Shown here piece by piece: positions 34,915 through 46,680 of a DNA stretch of 64,000 nucleotides. A model generated the notes under the pieces. That model ran no database searches and was not told the origin of the DNA. It saw only the letters and a list, made by a program, of their open reading frames with translations. The stretch comes from Amaurobius ferox (lineage: Eukaryota > Arthropoda > Arachnida > Araneae > Amaurobiidae). Location: positions 63,773,040-63,837,039 of the forward strand of contig OX578138.1 of assembly GCA_951213105.1 (NCBI GenBank), in the 5' to 3' direction. The position numbers and the translations under genes were made by a program. How positions within the stretch are numbered: position 1 is the stretch's first letter; the number at the start of each line of letters is the position of its first letter.

Positions 34915-36745
34915 TATTACTAGCGGTGTAACAATTCTTCGTACGGAATATATATAAATAATATGGAGAAACTTAAAATTCGCAATTATGTGCAAATTCC
35001 TGTAATATTCTAAATGGCATTAATTTAATTCGCCTAAAAAGAAGTATAATAATTCTCACTATACGAATTTATCTTCACAGACAAATCTGAAGAATAAGAC
35101 ATCCAGGTCCCATTTGTAAGCAAATTTATAAAAAAAATAATGAAATTGGATCAATATATGTCAAAATGACAGGGCTATGAGATTGGATCAACATATGCCA
35201 AAATGAAAGCGTTAAAATGGTATTAGAAGAAATGCACGTACCATCTTTATTCTGTTACAAAAACTGGCTAATACAATATATCAATTTGAAAAATGTTGCA
35301 AAAATAAAACTGATGACTTAGAAATTAAAAATATCAATTATCGCCGTAACCTTCCAACCCGAAAGCCGTAATTGGTGTAATCCAGTCAAAAATGTAAAAT
35401 TTAATCCCGATAAAATTTATTTTTATGTACATTTCTTAATTATTTAAATCGGAAAAGATTTAATGAAATTCGTCTGCTGTATAATCTCATTGGATTTAAT
35501 TTCGTTGCTTAGCAACATGATATAATTTCCTTCAAATAAATTTGATGAAAAAGTATGGTCTGCATAATGCTATATCTATGGAAGGTTTAACTGTGTGTTC
35601 TTAACTGTTTCCAACATAGTTAGTTGTAAAGTGCTTATGTCTTTGTTTATTCTGTTTGTCTGTCCGTTCGCACGATAACTAAAGTAAAAATGACTTTATC
35701 AAAATGAAATTTAGTATGGAGTTGAGACAGTCTGTGGAACATACAGGAACGTAAATGAATAATATCACCCAATTAGTTTTAAATTGAACCCTGGTTGAAA
35801 AAATGAAATATATTGAACCCTATGGAACCTAATTTTTTAAACATTTTTTAAGCAAAGTTGAAATTCACAAACTGCTTCGAAAATTTTAGTAAATATTCAA
35901 ATTATCCTATAAAATAAGTAAAAAACATTCAGCAAAATATGTTCGGTAGTTTTTTAAATAAAAATTAAAATAATAATTACACCCATATTATATGAAGAGA
36001 TCACGCGATCCACTTCAAAATGAAATATGGCATCCATTTTTTTCCCAGTGTAAAAATCGTGATTTTTAAACTTCTTATACATTTATATTTAGTGTCACAT
36101 CCGTTCTAAAACCGCTTTATTTTTGCGTATCTTCTGTGCATCTATATTCTGTTCCAAAGCAATTACAATATTTTTAAGTTTAAATGCTCATCAAACTTCT
36201 ATTATTTCTACAACGAAGCCTAATTTTAATGGATGCAAAATGTAAACAAGTGATTGTAAGATTAGTTATATAAAAATTGTTGAATTTTTTTTCACTCAAA
36301 ATTATTTATTTCTGGAATCTGGAATAGAAGTAATATGAATGAAACATTCGTTGATTTTACATAGAGAACCGAGCGGTTTATATTTCGATGACGTCATTTA
36401 AATAAAGTTCATTTTTTTCGGTGAAGCTTTAAGTTTTCAAATATAATAAAATATTGTAGTACTGTGATAATTTAAAAGATGCGCTGAATGTTATTTTAGA
36501 GATATTTAAATAAAATTACATTTCAGTTGGAATGTGTTTCATAATCAATGCTTTATGCATGATTGATCTTTCTTGTTTATTAATATATAAACAAACTCTG
36601 GTCCTAGAAATGGACTAAATTTTAAGTGGGCTATTTCAAGGTCAACTACAAAATATCATGAAATTCAGTGTAGTCGTCTCCCTTGACGATGAGACAAACA
36701 TACTCACAGACAAATGTTTAATTTTATTTATATATTTTTTTAATT
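34915..36745 (+). repeat. H5 element split by a nested H3
   Basis: The left part starts near GCGGTGTAACAATTCTTCGT and runs to about 35600. The right part resumes at about 36576 (CTCTGGTCCTAGAAATGGAC) and ends near CAAATGTTTAATTTTATTTA. The order agrees with 5215-7200. Confidence 0.6.
35601..36575 (+). mobile_element. H3 element nested in H5
   Basis: It runs from a variant tail hairpin (AACTGTTTCCAACATAGTTA) through GCACGATAACTAAAGTAAAA to the head word TGATTGATCTTTCTTG. Confidence 0.7.
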
Positions 36746-37358
36746 TTAAATACCGCAAATCATGAATGTTTATTGAATTTTTTCTGAATTTTAAGCAATT
36801 GTTTTCTCGATAAAATTGCTTTTGGTGTAAACATCATCTATAGCTATAGGCTGAAGTCGGAGAGTTACGAAAAATGCAAGTACTTTGGACTCTTATATTT
36901 ACGAACCTAATTGGTAAAAATAAAAACAATTTTTACTTGTTTTGTGGGAAATAGATACCGAAATAATTTCAATATTTTAATATTTTGAACTTTATTTCGA
37001 AAAGACTACAGTTTTCGTCTCAGCAATATTCGTTTCATTTCGCTTATTTTCAATCAAAATGCATTTTAAACTATAAAAGATAAATATAATTAGTAAGAGA
37101 AAAAACTGTTCAGTATGAAATCCAGTTTCTCGCTTAATAACTTATTTTTCAAAGTTCTTATAACTTTCAGGGAATTATCTTGTCAAGTTGAAGAATATTG
37201 AAAATTTTCCATATTTTTAAAAGTGTAATGCTTATATCTCGAAAACTGAAAGTGTTAGCTAATGGCAATAGAAAGTAATTTGTCGCAATTTAGAAATCCT
37301 GAGAAGATGTATGGTTGGATTCCGGATCGGGTTCTCAGTTTCTGAAATATAGTGCTTA
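36746..37358. other. AT-rich non-coding stretch
   Basis: No gene or clear repeat is seen. Confidence 0.5.
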
Positions 37359-38321
37359 TTAACACTTTGCAACATAGTTGTAAAGTGTTTATGGCTTTGT
37401 TCATTCTGTCTGTCTGTCTGTGCGTTAGCACAATAACTGCCGTAAAAATGACTTTATCAAAATTATATTTTGGTATGCTGTTGAGACAGTCTGTGAAACA
37501 TATGAAAATGACGAATATCACACAATTAGTTTCGGATTGAACCCAGATTGAAAGGATGAAATACATAGAGTCCCATGGAACATAATTTCGCAAACATTTC
37601 TTAAGTGGCGTTAAAATTCACAAATTGCTCTGAAAATTTTAGGAAATATTTAAATTACTACGTAAAATGTGTAAAAAAGATTTCAGAAAAATATGTTAAA
37701 TAGTTATTTAAATAAAAATTGAAATAATAGTTACAGACATATTCTATGAAGAGACCACGTGACTCTTTTCAAAATAAAATATAGCATCCACTTTTTCCCC
37801 AGTGTAAAAATCGTGATGTTTAAAGATCGTTTAAACTTATATTTAGTGTCGCATTCGCCATAAAACCACCTTATTTTTGCATATTATCTGTGCATCTAAA
37901 TTCTGTGCCAACACAATTACAATATTGATTTTAAGTGATGAGTAAACTTTGATTTTTCCTACAACGTAGCCTAATTTCTATAGCATGCAGAATGTAAACA
38001 ATCAAGCGATTGTAAGATGAGTTGTATAAAAATTACTGAATAATTTTTCAAGCAAAATTATTTTGCTCTGGAGTCTCCAATATAAGTAATATGAGTGAAA
38101 CATTCATTGATTTTACTTAGGGAAGCAGACGATTTATAGCATTGCCTCTTTTGATGACGTCCTCTTTTGATGACGTTTTCAAGTGTAATAAATTATTGTA
38201 GTACTCTGATAATTTAAAAAATCTGCTGAATATATCGCATTTTAAAAATGTTTAAATAAATTTGAATTTCATTGTTAAAGTGTGTCACAGTCAATGCTTT
38301 ATTCATGGTTGATCTTTCTTG
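37359..38321 (+). repeat. H3 element, near full length
   Basis: Tail hairpin TTAACACTTTGCAACATAGT with GTTGTAAAGTGTT, (GTCT)n, the core GCACAATAACTGCCGTAAAA and the head word TTGATCTTTCTTG at 38321. Confidence 0.75.
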
Positions 38322-38335
38322 TTATTTCTATATAG

Positions 38336-38460
38336 ATAATTTAAAAACAGTTCAAAATATTAAAGAGAATAAACCATCCACAGAAGCGAAAAATTCTCTC
38401 AAAACCCCTTCAGCTCCAGGTGCCACTACAGTTCATATATATATATATATATGTATATAG
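38336..38460 (+). CDS. Possible terminal exon, Lys/Ser/Pro-rich
   Basis: Acceptor-like TGTTATTTCTATATAG ends at 38335. Forty open codons follow, including TVQNIKENKPSTEAKNSLKT, then PSAPGATTV, before running into an AT dinucleotide repeat and TAG at 38458-38460. The composition is unlike the surrounding repeats, which hints at coding use. No upstream exon is found and the product is unknown. Confidence 0.3.
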
Positions 38461-38990
38461 ATTTAATTCTAGTTCCCCTTTTTAACAACGGTGTTATTAA
38501 AAGACAAACAAAATTTCATAGAATTATATTAAACAAACGGTTCTTCAAATATATCATACACGAAAGCTCAAAAATCAACGTTTTAAGAAAAACTTGTTCG
38601 AAGTATAAACTTGTAATACTAATTTGCAGGTTGAGTTTTATATGTTTTTCAATATCTCTGGAAATAATTAACGTACAGAAATAATATGTGTATCAAAATT
38701 TACAGAATGGCATTTTTATTAAACAATAAAACAAATATCAAATTTTTATCATTTTAAAAATACGAGTTTAATGCTCCCTTAAATTAATAATTTTATTCAC
38801 AAAGTTATTTTTTGTTTCAGAAAAATTAAAAGTTTATCGTGGTCAGCATATTATACTAACCCCCTCTCATTTCTTTTCTTTTATCAGTACTATGACCATG
38901 GAGTTAAAATACATAGTTAGGTTACATATAGAGACAGACTATTTATATTTCGATGGCTTTATTTGAATAAAATTCATTTAGTGTAACTAG
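38461..38990. other. AT-rich non-coding stretch
   Basis: The short ORF at 38451-38684 has no coding character. No gene is seen. Confidence 0.4.
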
Positions 38991-39510
38991 CACGGAGTTA
39001 GAAAGAAGGATTTAAAGTTCCTATGGATGAAAAGCTTAAAACTTCCATAATGCTTTGATAATTATATCTAGTTGTCGCTAGTGTTAGTAACTCCCCATCT
39101 GTTCTTATTTCAGACAGTATGAAAGTGGTTTGCTTAGTATATGTATTTTTTTTTAATATTTTCAAATTAAAGTAACTTAATTATGAGTAGGAGTAATAAG
39201 TGCTTTGTTTCTGTTTGTAAAACAGGCTACAGAAATATGGAGACAAAAATAAAATGAATTGGGGAACAAATTTAGGTACTTAAGTCTTTATTGTTTGAGC
39301 TATAATTTACATTGTACTGATAATTTATTTCTGCGAAGTTAGCAAATTAAATAAATATTATTTAATGCATATCAGCTTTTCGCCATAGAAAGGCATATAA
39401 GATGGAAAAATATATTTCACTCCAAAATCAAAAAACAGCCTTCTTCTATACAGGACTAACAAAAAGTGCCGAGAAGAAGTTTATAGCTCCTTCCTTATAT
39501 CTCCATGGGT
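38991..39510 (-). mobile_element. M1 MITE, minus orientation, diverged
   Basis: It starts ACGGAGTTAGAAAGAAGGAT and ends TATATCTCCATGGG. The block CGCCATAGAAAGGCATATA is the reverse of the M1 ATTTCTATGGCG block. Confidence 0.6.
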
Positions 39511-39515
39511 ATGAG

Positions 39516-41740
39516 TAACATACGTGCAGGTGTTGGGTTGCTTTCGGCTATTTAATAATTTTAGGAATTTTGCTTTTAATCTAAACGGATTCATGAGTCT
39601 TATTTACATAGTTATTATTTTTTTTTAATTTTATATATTTTCAATTTGTTTAGGTTTTTGATATTCTTCTGTTCGTTCCAAATGCATTCCATTCCATAGA
39701 TTTTGTGTTAAAAATGGCGAAAGTTCGTTCTTTTTCGGTTTTAGCAATTTAAAATTATTCAAATTGGCTAATTTGTGGTTCCATTAATTGCCCTTTTTAT
39801 TCCCTTTGATTTGATTCTAAATTTGCTATTCTCGTTTGAGAATTCGATGATTTATTGCGATTTTTCATTTTTATTCTATTTTCATTTTTTTTGGTGGATG
39901 TATATTCCAAATCGGTGTATGTATATTTCTATATGCATATTCCAAATCGTTTCATTTCATTTCTTTTTAATTTTCGTCTGCTTTAAAATTTCTATTCTCT
40001 TCTTTAAAATTTTGAGTTTTTGATTGGTTGACCGTAATATTAAAATCGTCTGTCAATAATTATTTTATCGTTCATCGATAGTTTTGTTTACGATGTGTGG
40101 CTGCGATGTTTGATAGTATAAATAGATTCGCGCTCTTTTTCACTGGTTTTTTTTTTTCGGATTAGAATTCAAGATATGATCAATTAAATTGTCGTTTCGC
40201 ACTTCGGCGCTCGTATGCGTTCCATTGCATTGGAACGAAATATCCTATTGCCTCAACTCTTTCGATAAACGTGTGAGTATCTGCACTACTCTACTTTCAA
40301 CCATGTTCTGAATGATGTTATTTATTCACATCACGAGAAGACTTCTTATTTAATTTGATAAATAGCTTGACTGGACAGTTTTGTCATTGGATGCTTCTAA
40401 CTGGCAGTATGTGAAGGAAGGCACTGTTTAGTCTACGAATTGCTCGCCTACCCCGTGCGGGTAAAAAGGATGTCTTCAGCAGCTCGATTCCTGCTCGATT
40501 CCTGCCTTGCATTCCTGACCCTCCCCTGGTATAAATGACATTTACTGATTTGAAAAGCGTGATGGCGCCAATTAAGCAATTGTTTCTCGTAATCAGTGTG
40601 CGTTCTTTGAATGACGTATTGAGTCGGCATTTCCATTTGTGATTAATAGACTATATGCTCAGCGTGTAGAATGGAAGAGTGAAAAAATATTCACTGTTTC
40701 CGACGAAGAGATCATTGATTGACGTTTGTGCTGATCAAATGTTATGGCGAGTGCTGACGTGTGAGCGATCTAGTTTGATGGACTGGAGTGGATAGTTTTC
40801 CTCATTCTAAGCGATTGGACTTTTGCTTTCCATTTTGGGTTCATCTGTTGGTATCTCTACATCTAGTGTATTCCTTGACGGGTCTCTACATCCGGGTGAT
40901 ATATTTAAATACTAATTCTAATTGTCTATTAGTTTTACATTATTTTAAGGTTAAATTGTTTTGGTATGAATAAGACCCCTTGACCTATAAATTGTAGGTC
41001 TCCAGAACCTACCTGTTTATTTTTATGTGATTTTCTTTGGGTTTTTAACTTTTAAATGGGATATTTATTATGTTCTAAATTTTCTTTTTCGTTAACTGAT
41101 GTTCTTTTTATTCTAAATTCCAGTTTGGCAAATAATTCTATAATTTTTAACATAACTTAATTTAAACATTAAAAGCTGTTTTTCTTGAACTTTTAGTATT
41201 CTAACGTTTTTACTACCATTATTCGATCTGCCAATTTATTTATTTAATTTATTTATTATGTTTAATTTGATTTGTTTGGTTAATAAGATATAAATTTTAA
41301 TGGTTCTTTAAAGGTGAAGTTAAATTTTAATAAGCGTTAGATTTGGAAAACTTAAATTCTGTGTCTCTCCTTTTCTTTTAATAAGTTTATAATTTTAGGA
41401 AAGTTTCCATTTAATGTTTATAGAGTAACAGATTTGTAAACTTAGGGAGAGACTGGCTTTTGGCACCCTTTTAGAATGTTTCTGATTTTTAGAAACTGTT
41501 GTTTTTTTTTTCTATTATTACTTCAGGTACTTTTAGTGAATTTTAGAATATCACCAACTCACCCCCCCCCCTCCCAACACAGGAAAAGGGACTATGTTTT
41601 AAGTTGCATCTATACTTTAAGTAAAGGGAGGCAAAATCTCGCTCAGATATTTAAATTTTTATCAAAATATTAAAGTATTGATATTGTTTACATATTCATA
41701 AATAGAACTCTATTTCCGACAAAACAAATAAGAATTGTTT
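39516..41740. other. T-rich single-copy-looking region
   Basis: No H, M1 or SINE sequence is recognised. The plus strand is strikingly T-rich (for example 39840-40020 and 41030-41450). A short tandem GCTCGATTCCT repeat is at 40479-40503. The ORFs at 39775-40023, 40448-40636 and 40788-40973 show no known domain. Confidence 0.45.
40117..40272 (+). promoter_or_regulatory. Candidate TATA promoter and short 5' exon
   Basis: TATAAATA is at 40117-40124 and an initiator-like TCACTG at 40140-40145, about 25 bases downstream. A GC-richer segment follows, ending at a good donor-like GTGAGTAT at 40273. This is the pattern of a Pol II promoter plus non-coding first exon. No downstream coding exon is proven, though the cysteine-bearing candidate at 44374 is on the same strand. 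Confidence 0.3.
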
Positions 41741-41746
41741 CGATTT

Positions 41747-41832
41747 TTAACACTTTCCAACATTATTGTAAGAGACAGACAGAATAGACAAAATCATAAA
41801 CACTTTACAACTATGTTGGAAAGTGTTAAAAA
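41747..41832. repeat. Miniature H3-derived hairpin
   Basis: It begins TTAACACTTTCCAAC and ends GTTGGAAAGTGTTAA, with about 55 bases between. It contains GACAGACAGAATAGAC and looks like an internally deleted H3 end. The 80-100 bases upstream (41655-41746) recur at about 41865-41966 before the next H3. Confidence 0.6.
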
Positions 41833-41966
41833 AAACTCACTCGGGCAGATACTCATTAAAGTTCTTTCGAAAAAAAAAATTCAAAATACTAAAATATTGA
41901 AATTATTCTTATGTATTCATAATCTATACCATATTTTCGACAAAACAAGAAAAATTATTCCCATTT

Positions 41967-43837
41967 TTAACACTTTTCAACATAGTTGTAAAGTGTTTAT
42001 GACTTTGATCATTCTGTCTGCCTGTCTGTCTGTCCGTTTTCACGATAACTGCCGTAAAATTGACTTTGTCAAAATGAAATTTTAGTATATTGTTGAGACA
42101 ATCTGTGGAACATATGGGAATGAAAATAAATACTAGCACCCAATTAATTTCGGATTTAACCCGAGTTGAAGAAATGAAATACATTGAACACTATGGGATA
42201 TAATTTTTTAAGCTCGGGTGAAATTCACAAATTGCTTCGAACATTTTAGGAAGTATTCAAATTATCACATAAAATATGTAAAAAAAATTCAGCAACATAT
42301 GTTAAGTTGTTTTTTAAATAAAGATTGAAATAATAATTACACCCATTTTATATGAAGAGATCAAATGACCCACTTTAAAAGAAAATATGACAACCATTTT
42401 TTTTTCTCTGTGTAAAAATCGTGCTGTCGTTTAAGACCGTTTAAGTTTATATTTAGTGTTACATCCGTCGTAAAACCACTTTATTTTTGCACATTATCTA
42501 TATCTAAATTCTGTGCCAACGCAATTACAATATTTTTACTTTCCTTATATACATAATGTATAAGGAAAGTATTGTGACGGGGTCGAAAATTCGAATTCGC
42601 GTTTTCGACGGAAGAGCACGTTTCAAGCATCCCTGATCACGAATCAAACATTTTTGAAGTGATGTCTGTGTGTGTGTGAAAGTATGTGTGTGTGTGTGTC
42701 AGTGGGTCTGTGGAGACGATAACTGACGAACGAATGGACCGATTTGAACCAAATTTGGTACAAAAATCACAATCCGTAGAAACTGTAAGCCTATTGTTTT
42801 TATACGCAATCGAATGTTCAGAACCCCCCTAAATTTTCGAATGAAATTTTGAAAAAATCGTCAAAAAATCAAAACCAGTAATAAAGTTACGCAAATAGAC
42901 ATTTCTTATGTAATTTTTCATTAGAAAACGATTGACATAAATTTTAGAACGCTAACACGAGCCGTTTTTGAGATATTGTACATTTTTCAAAAAAAATATC
43001 AAAATGTCATATAAAATAAAAAAAAATTCCTATTGATAAACATGTTCACTTTTCATATGTAATACCATGCGATAAATTATGTGACATCATTCTCGTTGAT
43101 TTAGCTCGTTCCATTCATGAAAAAAGATACTCTGAGTAACACTTTTGTATTTGGACGCCAATAGTCATTTATCGGCTGTAGGAATAACTTATTTCTTAGT
43201 GCATAACGCTTGGCGAGATTTTGGCGACGAATTTGGCGGAATGTAGCCAACTTGGCGACTTTTTGAAATGTTGCCAAATTAACGAAAATCTCGCCAAATG
43301 GATAAAAATGACGCTAAATCAATAAAGATGACGACTAATTGTCGAAAATTCAATGTCTTGGAAAGAATATTCGTATCTACTATAAGAAAAACTTATTTTT
43401 TACTGTAAAAGTAGTAAATTCATTACATTATATAAGGAAAGTCATGTGTTGCCCACATCAGATTTTTTAATTTAAATTATCACTAAACTGAAATGATCAA
43501 CGAAGCCTAATTCCTATAGCATTCAGAATGTAAACAAATCAAACGATTGTAAGAATTGCTGAATATTATTTCACGCAAAATTATTTAACTCTGGAGTCTC
43601 GAATATAAGTGATATGAATGAAATATTCATTGATTTTACATAGAGAAGCTGAAAATTTATAGCATTGCCTTTCTTGATTAAGTTTCAAGTTTCCAAGTAA
43701 AATAAATTATTGTAGTACTGTGCTAATTTAAAACATATCACCGCTGAATGTATCGCATTTTAGAGATGTTTAAATAAAATTACATTTCAGTTGCAGTGTT
43801 TCATAATCAATGCTTTATGCGTGATTGATCTTTCTTG
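41967..43837 (+). repeat. H3 element split by a nested H2
   Basis: The tail hairpin is at 41967 and the head word TGATTGATCTTTCTTG at 43837. The body is broken in the ACAATATTTTT run at 42538 and resumes at about 43468, next to ATCAACGAAGCCTAATT. Confidence 0.75.
42539..43461 (-). mobile_element. H2 element nested in H3
   Basis: A complete copy. Hairpin ACTTTCCTTATATACATAAT / ATGTATAAGGAAAGT, (TGTG)n, the core GACGATAACTGACGAACGAA, GCCAAATT arrays, the inverted arm TATAAGGAAAGT and the head GTTGCCCACATCAGA. Poly-T lies at both junctions. Confidence 0.8.
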
Positions 43838-43853
43838 TTTTCTTTCTACTCAG

Positions 43854-43939
43854 ACTGTCCAACTTGTCCAAAGATTTATGATTCTTGTTATCCAGTAGGT
43901 TCGGTGTATAAGCTTTCATGTGTTCGTAATATTCAATAA
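43854..43939 (+). CDS. Possible terminal exon, cysteine-rich (Kazal-like fragment?)
   Basis: A strong acceptor (TTGTTTTCTTTCTACTCAG) ends at 43853, directly beside the H3 head. Twenty-seven open codons follow to TAA (43937-43939), with CPTCPKIYDSC and a fourth Cys after VYKLS. The CPxIYDxC start is reminiscent of Kazal-type inhibitor domains, but the segment is too short to assign. No connecting exon is certain. Confidence 0.3.
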
Positions 43940-43959
43940 TTAATTTCGTAACGCTCCAG

Positions 43960-44165
43960 TTTCCGCCGCAGATGGCCCAAGCCATAGATGGTAGTCACAC
44001 CAAAATAATCAAAAGTACATATATACTAGATAGACACTATGCCTTTTTATTGTGTCAAATGACAACAGATGGAACTTACCCAACATCTAGATATAATTCT
44101 CAATGCATTGTGGTATTTTTCAACCTATCCGTCCATAAAAGTTTTATTTCCTACTATCTAACTCC
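43960..44165 (+). repeat. M1 MITE 3' fragment
   Basis: It has ATATAATTCTCAATGCATTG, GTCCATAAAAGTTTTATTTC and the terminal CTAACTCCATGA of M1. Confidence 0.5.
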
Positions 44166-44373
44166 ATGATTATGAGATTTCATAATTATTTTTTCAATGG
44201 CATTGTACTGGAGTTGTATAGCAGAAAGGTATAAACCTCGCGAGCTTTAGACAAAGTTTAAATGACCTCTATCATGCGTTGGGCCGTTCTTCCAATCCGT
44301 GTTGTTAAGCTACATTTCCTCCTCATCTGGCAAAAAAAAAATGATTAGAAGATTGGCACGGTATTCTTTTCAG

Positions 44374-44505
44374 ACGTTTCCTGTGGCACTGCTTCGTGAA
44401 ATCTCCAGTGTGCCCCTGTATCTTCGGGCATTACACCATACGTGCATCAGAAGGATTAAAATTATCTTTCGCCAAGAAATGCGAAATGGAGGAGGAAATT
44501 TGCAG
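44374..44505 (+). CDS. Probable internal exon of a secreted Cys-rich protein (132 nt, phase 2-2)
   Basis: Acceptor TATTCTTTTCAG ends at 44373 and donor TTTGCAG|GTAAGAT starts at 44506. In the frame starting at 44375 the exon is open for 43 codons and then a split codon. It reads FLWHCFVKSPVCPC, later KKCEMEEEICR, with five cysteines. The second half resembles the end of a Kazal domain only loosely. The exon length is divisible by three and the phases are symmetric, typical of modular extracellular domains. Partner exons are not identified; 43854 has an incompatible phase. Confidence 0.4.
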
Positions 44506-44947
44506 GTAAGATAACGCTATTTAAATACAGATTACCTACACCCATGTTTTTCGAAGCATGTTCCTTGGAACCCTTGGAATTCCGTGACAGTATTCCAGGG
44601 GTTCCGCAACGCGATAGTTTCGTATCAATTTTCTTAAATGTGAAAAAGAAATGGTTAAATTTTGAATGCATAATTTGTACGCAATAAACTTTTTCTCATT
44701 TAGGGGTCATTCCGCCGTCAAAATAATTTCAAAAAGGTTCCTCGACCAAAAAAATTTGAAAAATAAAAACTGACCTGTACAATTTGAAATCTGGTGAGGT
44801 TTTTTGTGCAAACCGAGTTCTCAGGATATATTCTGCCGATTTTCCTAATTTTGATGTAAATAACGTCTATTATCTGGGTGTTCGGCTGAAAACGAAAAGA
44901 TACGAAAATTTTTGATATGGCCAGAAATTGAAAACTTGAAATAAAAT
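44506..44947. other. AT-rich non-coding stretch
   Basis: No gene or repeat family is recognised. Confidence 0.4.
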
Positions 44948-44956
44948 GTTTGAGGT

Positions 44957-45447
44957 TTGGAGTTAAAATTAAGAAGTTAAAACTTCATATTAAAAAAACG
45001 CTAATGTCGTTTGAGACAATAATTCAGGTGGCGCTGGAATGGGATAAGTAGTTCTGCATTGTATGCAATTCTATGGCGAAAGGTTTAAAATATTTATTTA
45101 GACTGTGAATTTTGTAAAAATTAATGATTAGCTCAATGCAGAGTAGAACTGAATCAAGAAGAAATATTCCTACGTATTCAAAATTATTTTACTTTTGAAT
45201 TTATTTTTATCTCGCTTATCGTACAGCTATGAAAAAGTACTGGTTAATTATACTCATAATTAGGGAACCCTTAATTTAAAAATAATGAAAAATGCATATA
45301 CTAAATACTACGTCTTTTCTTCATGTCAACTAACAATAGCAGCTACTTTACTAACACTAGCGACACCTAGGTATACTTCTCAAAGCATTATGGCATGTTC
45401 AAACGTTTCATCCATAGGAGTTTTATCTCCTCCTATCAAACTCCATG
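44957..45447 (+). mobile_element. M1 MITE with direct-repeat flanks
   Basis: This 491-bp copy is flanked by GTTTGAGGT on both sides (44948-44956 and 45448-45456). The ends (TGGAGTTAAAATTAAGAAG and, inverted, ATGGAGTTTGATAGGAGG) are imperfect terminal inverted repeats of about 35 bp. It has no coding capacity. An 8-9-base duplication fits hAT or Mutator-like families. Confidence 0.75.
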
Positions 45448-45456
45448 GTTTGAGGT

Positions 45457-46025
45457 ATTACACTTGATAAAAAGGGGTTTAGTTAGAGAGTCTAGGAGAA
45501 CGTATATTCATTGCACTGTGTTAGGCACGTATGTTTTAATAGCGAGTCGTTTACGAAATAGTAATATTGAATAGGAAAGGTGTATAGCTCGCAGGTGTCT
45601 ATGGATATTAGAAGCGGATGAGAGGAAATATTTTGCAACATTATGAATGGCGAATTTGAGATAATATTCTGTAACTTTAAGCCATCTTATGACTGGCTTA
45701 CCCTTCTAATGTCAGTATGTCAGAGAACTGATTGCAACACCGAGGGCTGTACTCCATGAGAATATATTAATTCAACCAGGCTGAATGCAAATCTCAAATC
45801 CGTTTCTCAAATTATCCCCTAGATCTGGAGAAATATCCTTTCAAAGTTTGGCATTTTCACTATTTTTGTTACAAAAATATTCTAAAACAGTGATTTGTGA
45901 GTCATTTCACGAGCTGAAAAAAACTCATGCCGGTCAACTCACTTTTGCTGAATCCAATGCAGAAAATCGTTTTTTTTTTTTTTTAAATAATTCCCTTATA
46001 TTGAGTTGTTTCCCGTAGAAGATAA
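45457..46025. other. Non-coding, probably 3' flank of the minus-strand gene
   Basis: No repeat is recognised. ORF 45785-46018 ends in a poly-T tract and has no coding character. Confidence 0.4.
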
Positions 46026-46216
46026 TCATTTTTCAGAAAATTCGATGGCATCATAGTGAATGGACGACGAAAGTTTATGTCCACCAGTTCCTGTTTCCAT
46101 GTATTGGCGTGGTATACTTCCACCGCCCAAATTGTTCAGACCGCCAATCTCATAACTGCGTGTCACTGATGTCCAACGAAAACGAGAAACTTTCCTTTCA
46201 ATTAAATGCACACAAA
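46026..46216 (-). CDS. Last coding exon of an unidentified gene
   Basis: On the minus strand an acceptor (CTTATCTTTACTTTCATAG) ends at 46217. An open frame of about 62 codons runs from there to a TGA at 46028-46026. It is richer in G+C and has normal coding composition: SRFRWTSVTRSYEIGGLNN, then GGGSIPRQYMETGTGG, ending IEFSEK. It has no cysteine apart from the first codon, no membrane segment and no repeat. The family is not recognised. The gene would extend to higher coordinates, but no upstream exon is identified there. Confidence 0.5.
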
Positions 46217-46239
46217 CTATGAAAGTAAAGATAAGTAAT

Positions 46240-46680
46240 TAAAAATCTCCATACAGAAAGAATGACAGTATCATTTGAGACAATAATCCAGGTGGCCCTG
46301 CGATGTATGTATTTCTATGGTGAAAGGCTGAAAGTATTTATTTAAACTGTTAATTTTGTAGAAATAAATGAGTAGCACAACACAAATCAAAATTGAAACA
46401 ATAAGGAATATGCCTATGTATTCAAAATTTTACTTTTCAATTTATTTTTATCTCCTTATTTTTTAACTCTTTACTACAACTGTGAAAATATACTGATTAA
46501 TTATACCCTTAACTTAAAAATAATCAAAAATGCATATACTCAATGCTATGCCTCTCTATTGTGTCAAATGCAAACAAAGGACGCTTTACTAACACTAGTG
46601 ACACCTAGATATAATTCTTAATGAGTTATGGCATGTTCAAGCATCTCATCCTCTCTAACTCCCTGGCGCAAACTTTCATA
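46240..46680 (+). mobile_element. M1 MITE, diverged
   Basis: Contains CAATAATCCAGGTGGCCCTG, the TTTCTATGGTGAAAGGC block, TTAATTATACCCTTAAC and a terminal CTAACTCCCTGG. The left end is eroded. Confidence 0.6.

Noticed and set aside
39775..40023. 82-codon Phe-rich ORF as a membrane protein
   Set aside because: It is explained by T-rich composition, with no start context or domain.
41747..41832. Inverted-repeat pair as a separate MITE family
   Set aside because: Both arms and the GACAGACAG piece are H3 end sequence, so it is better read as a deleted H3.
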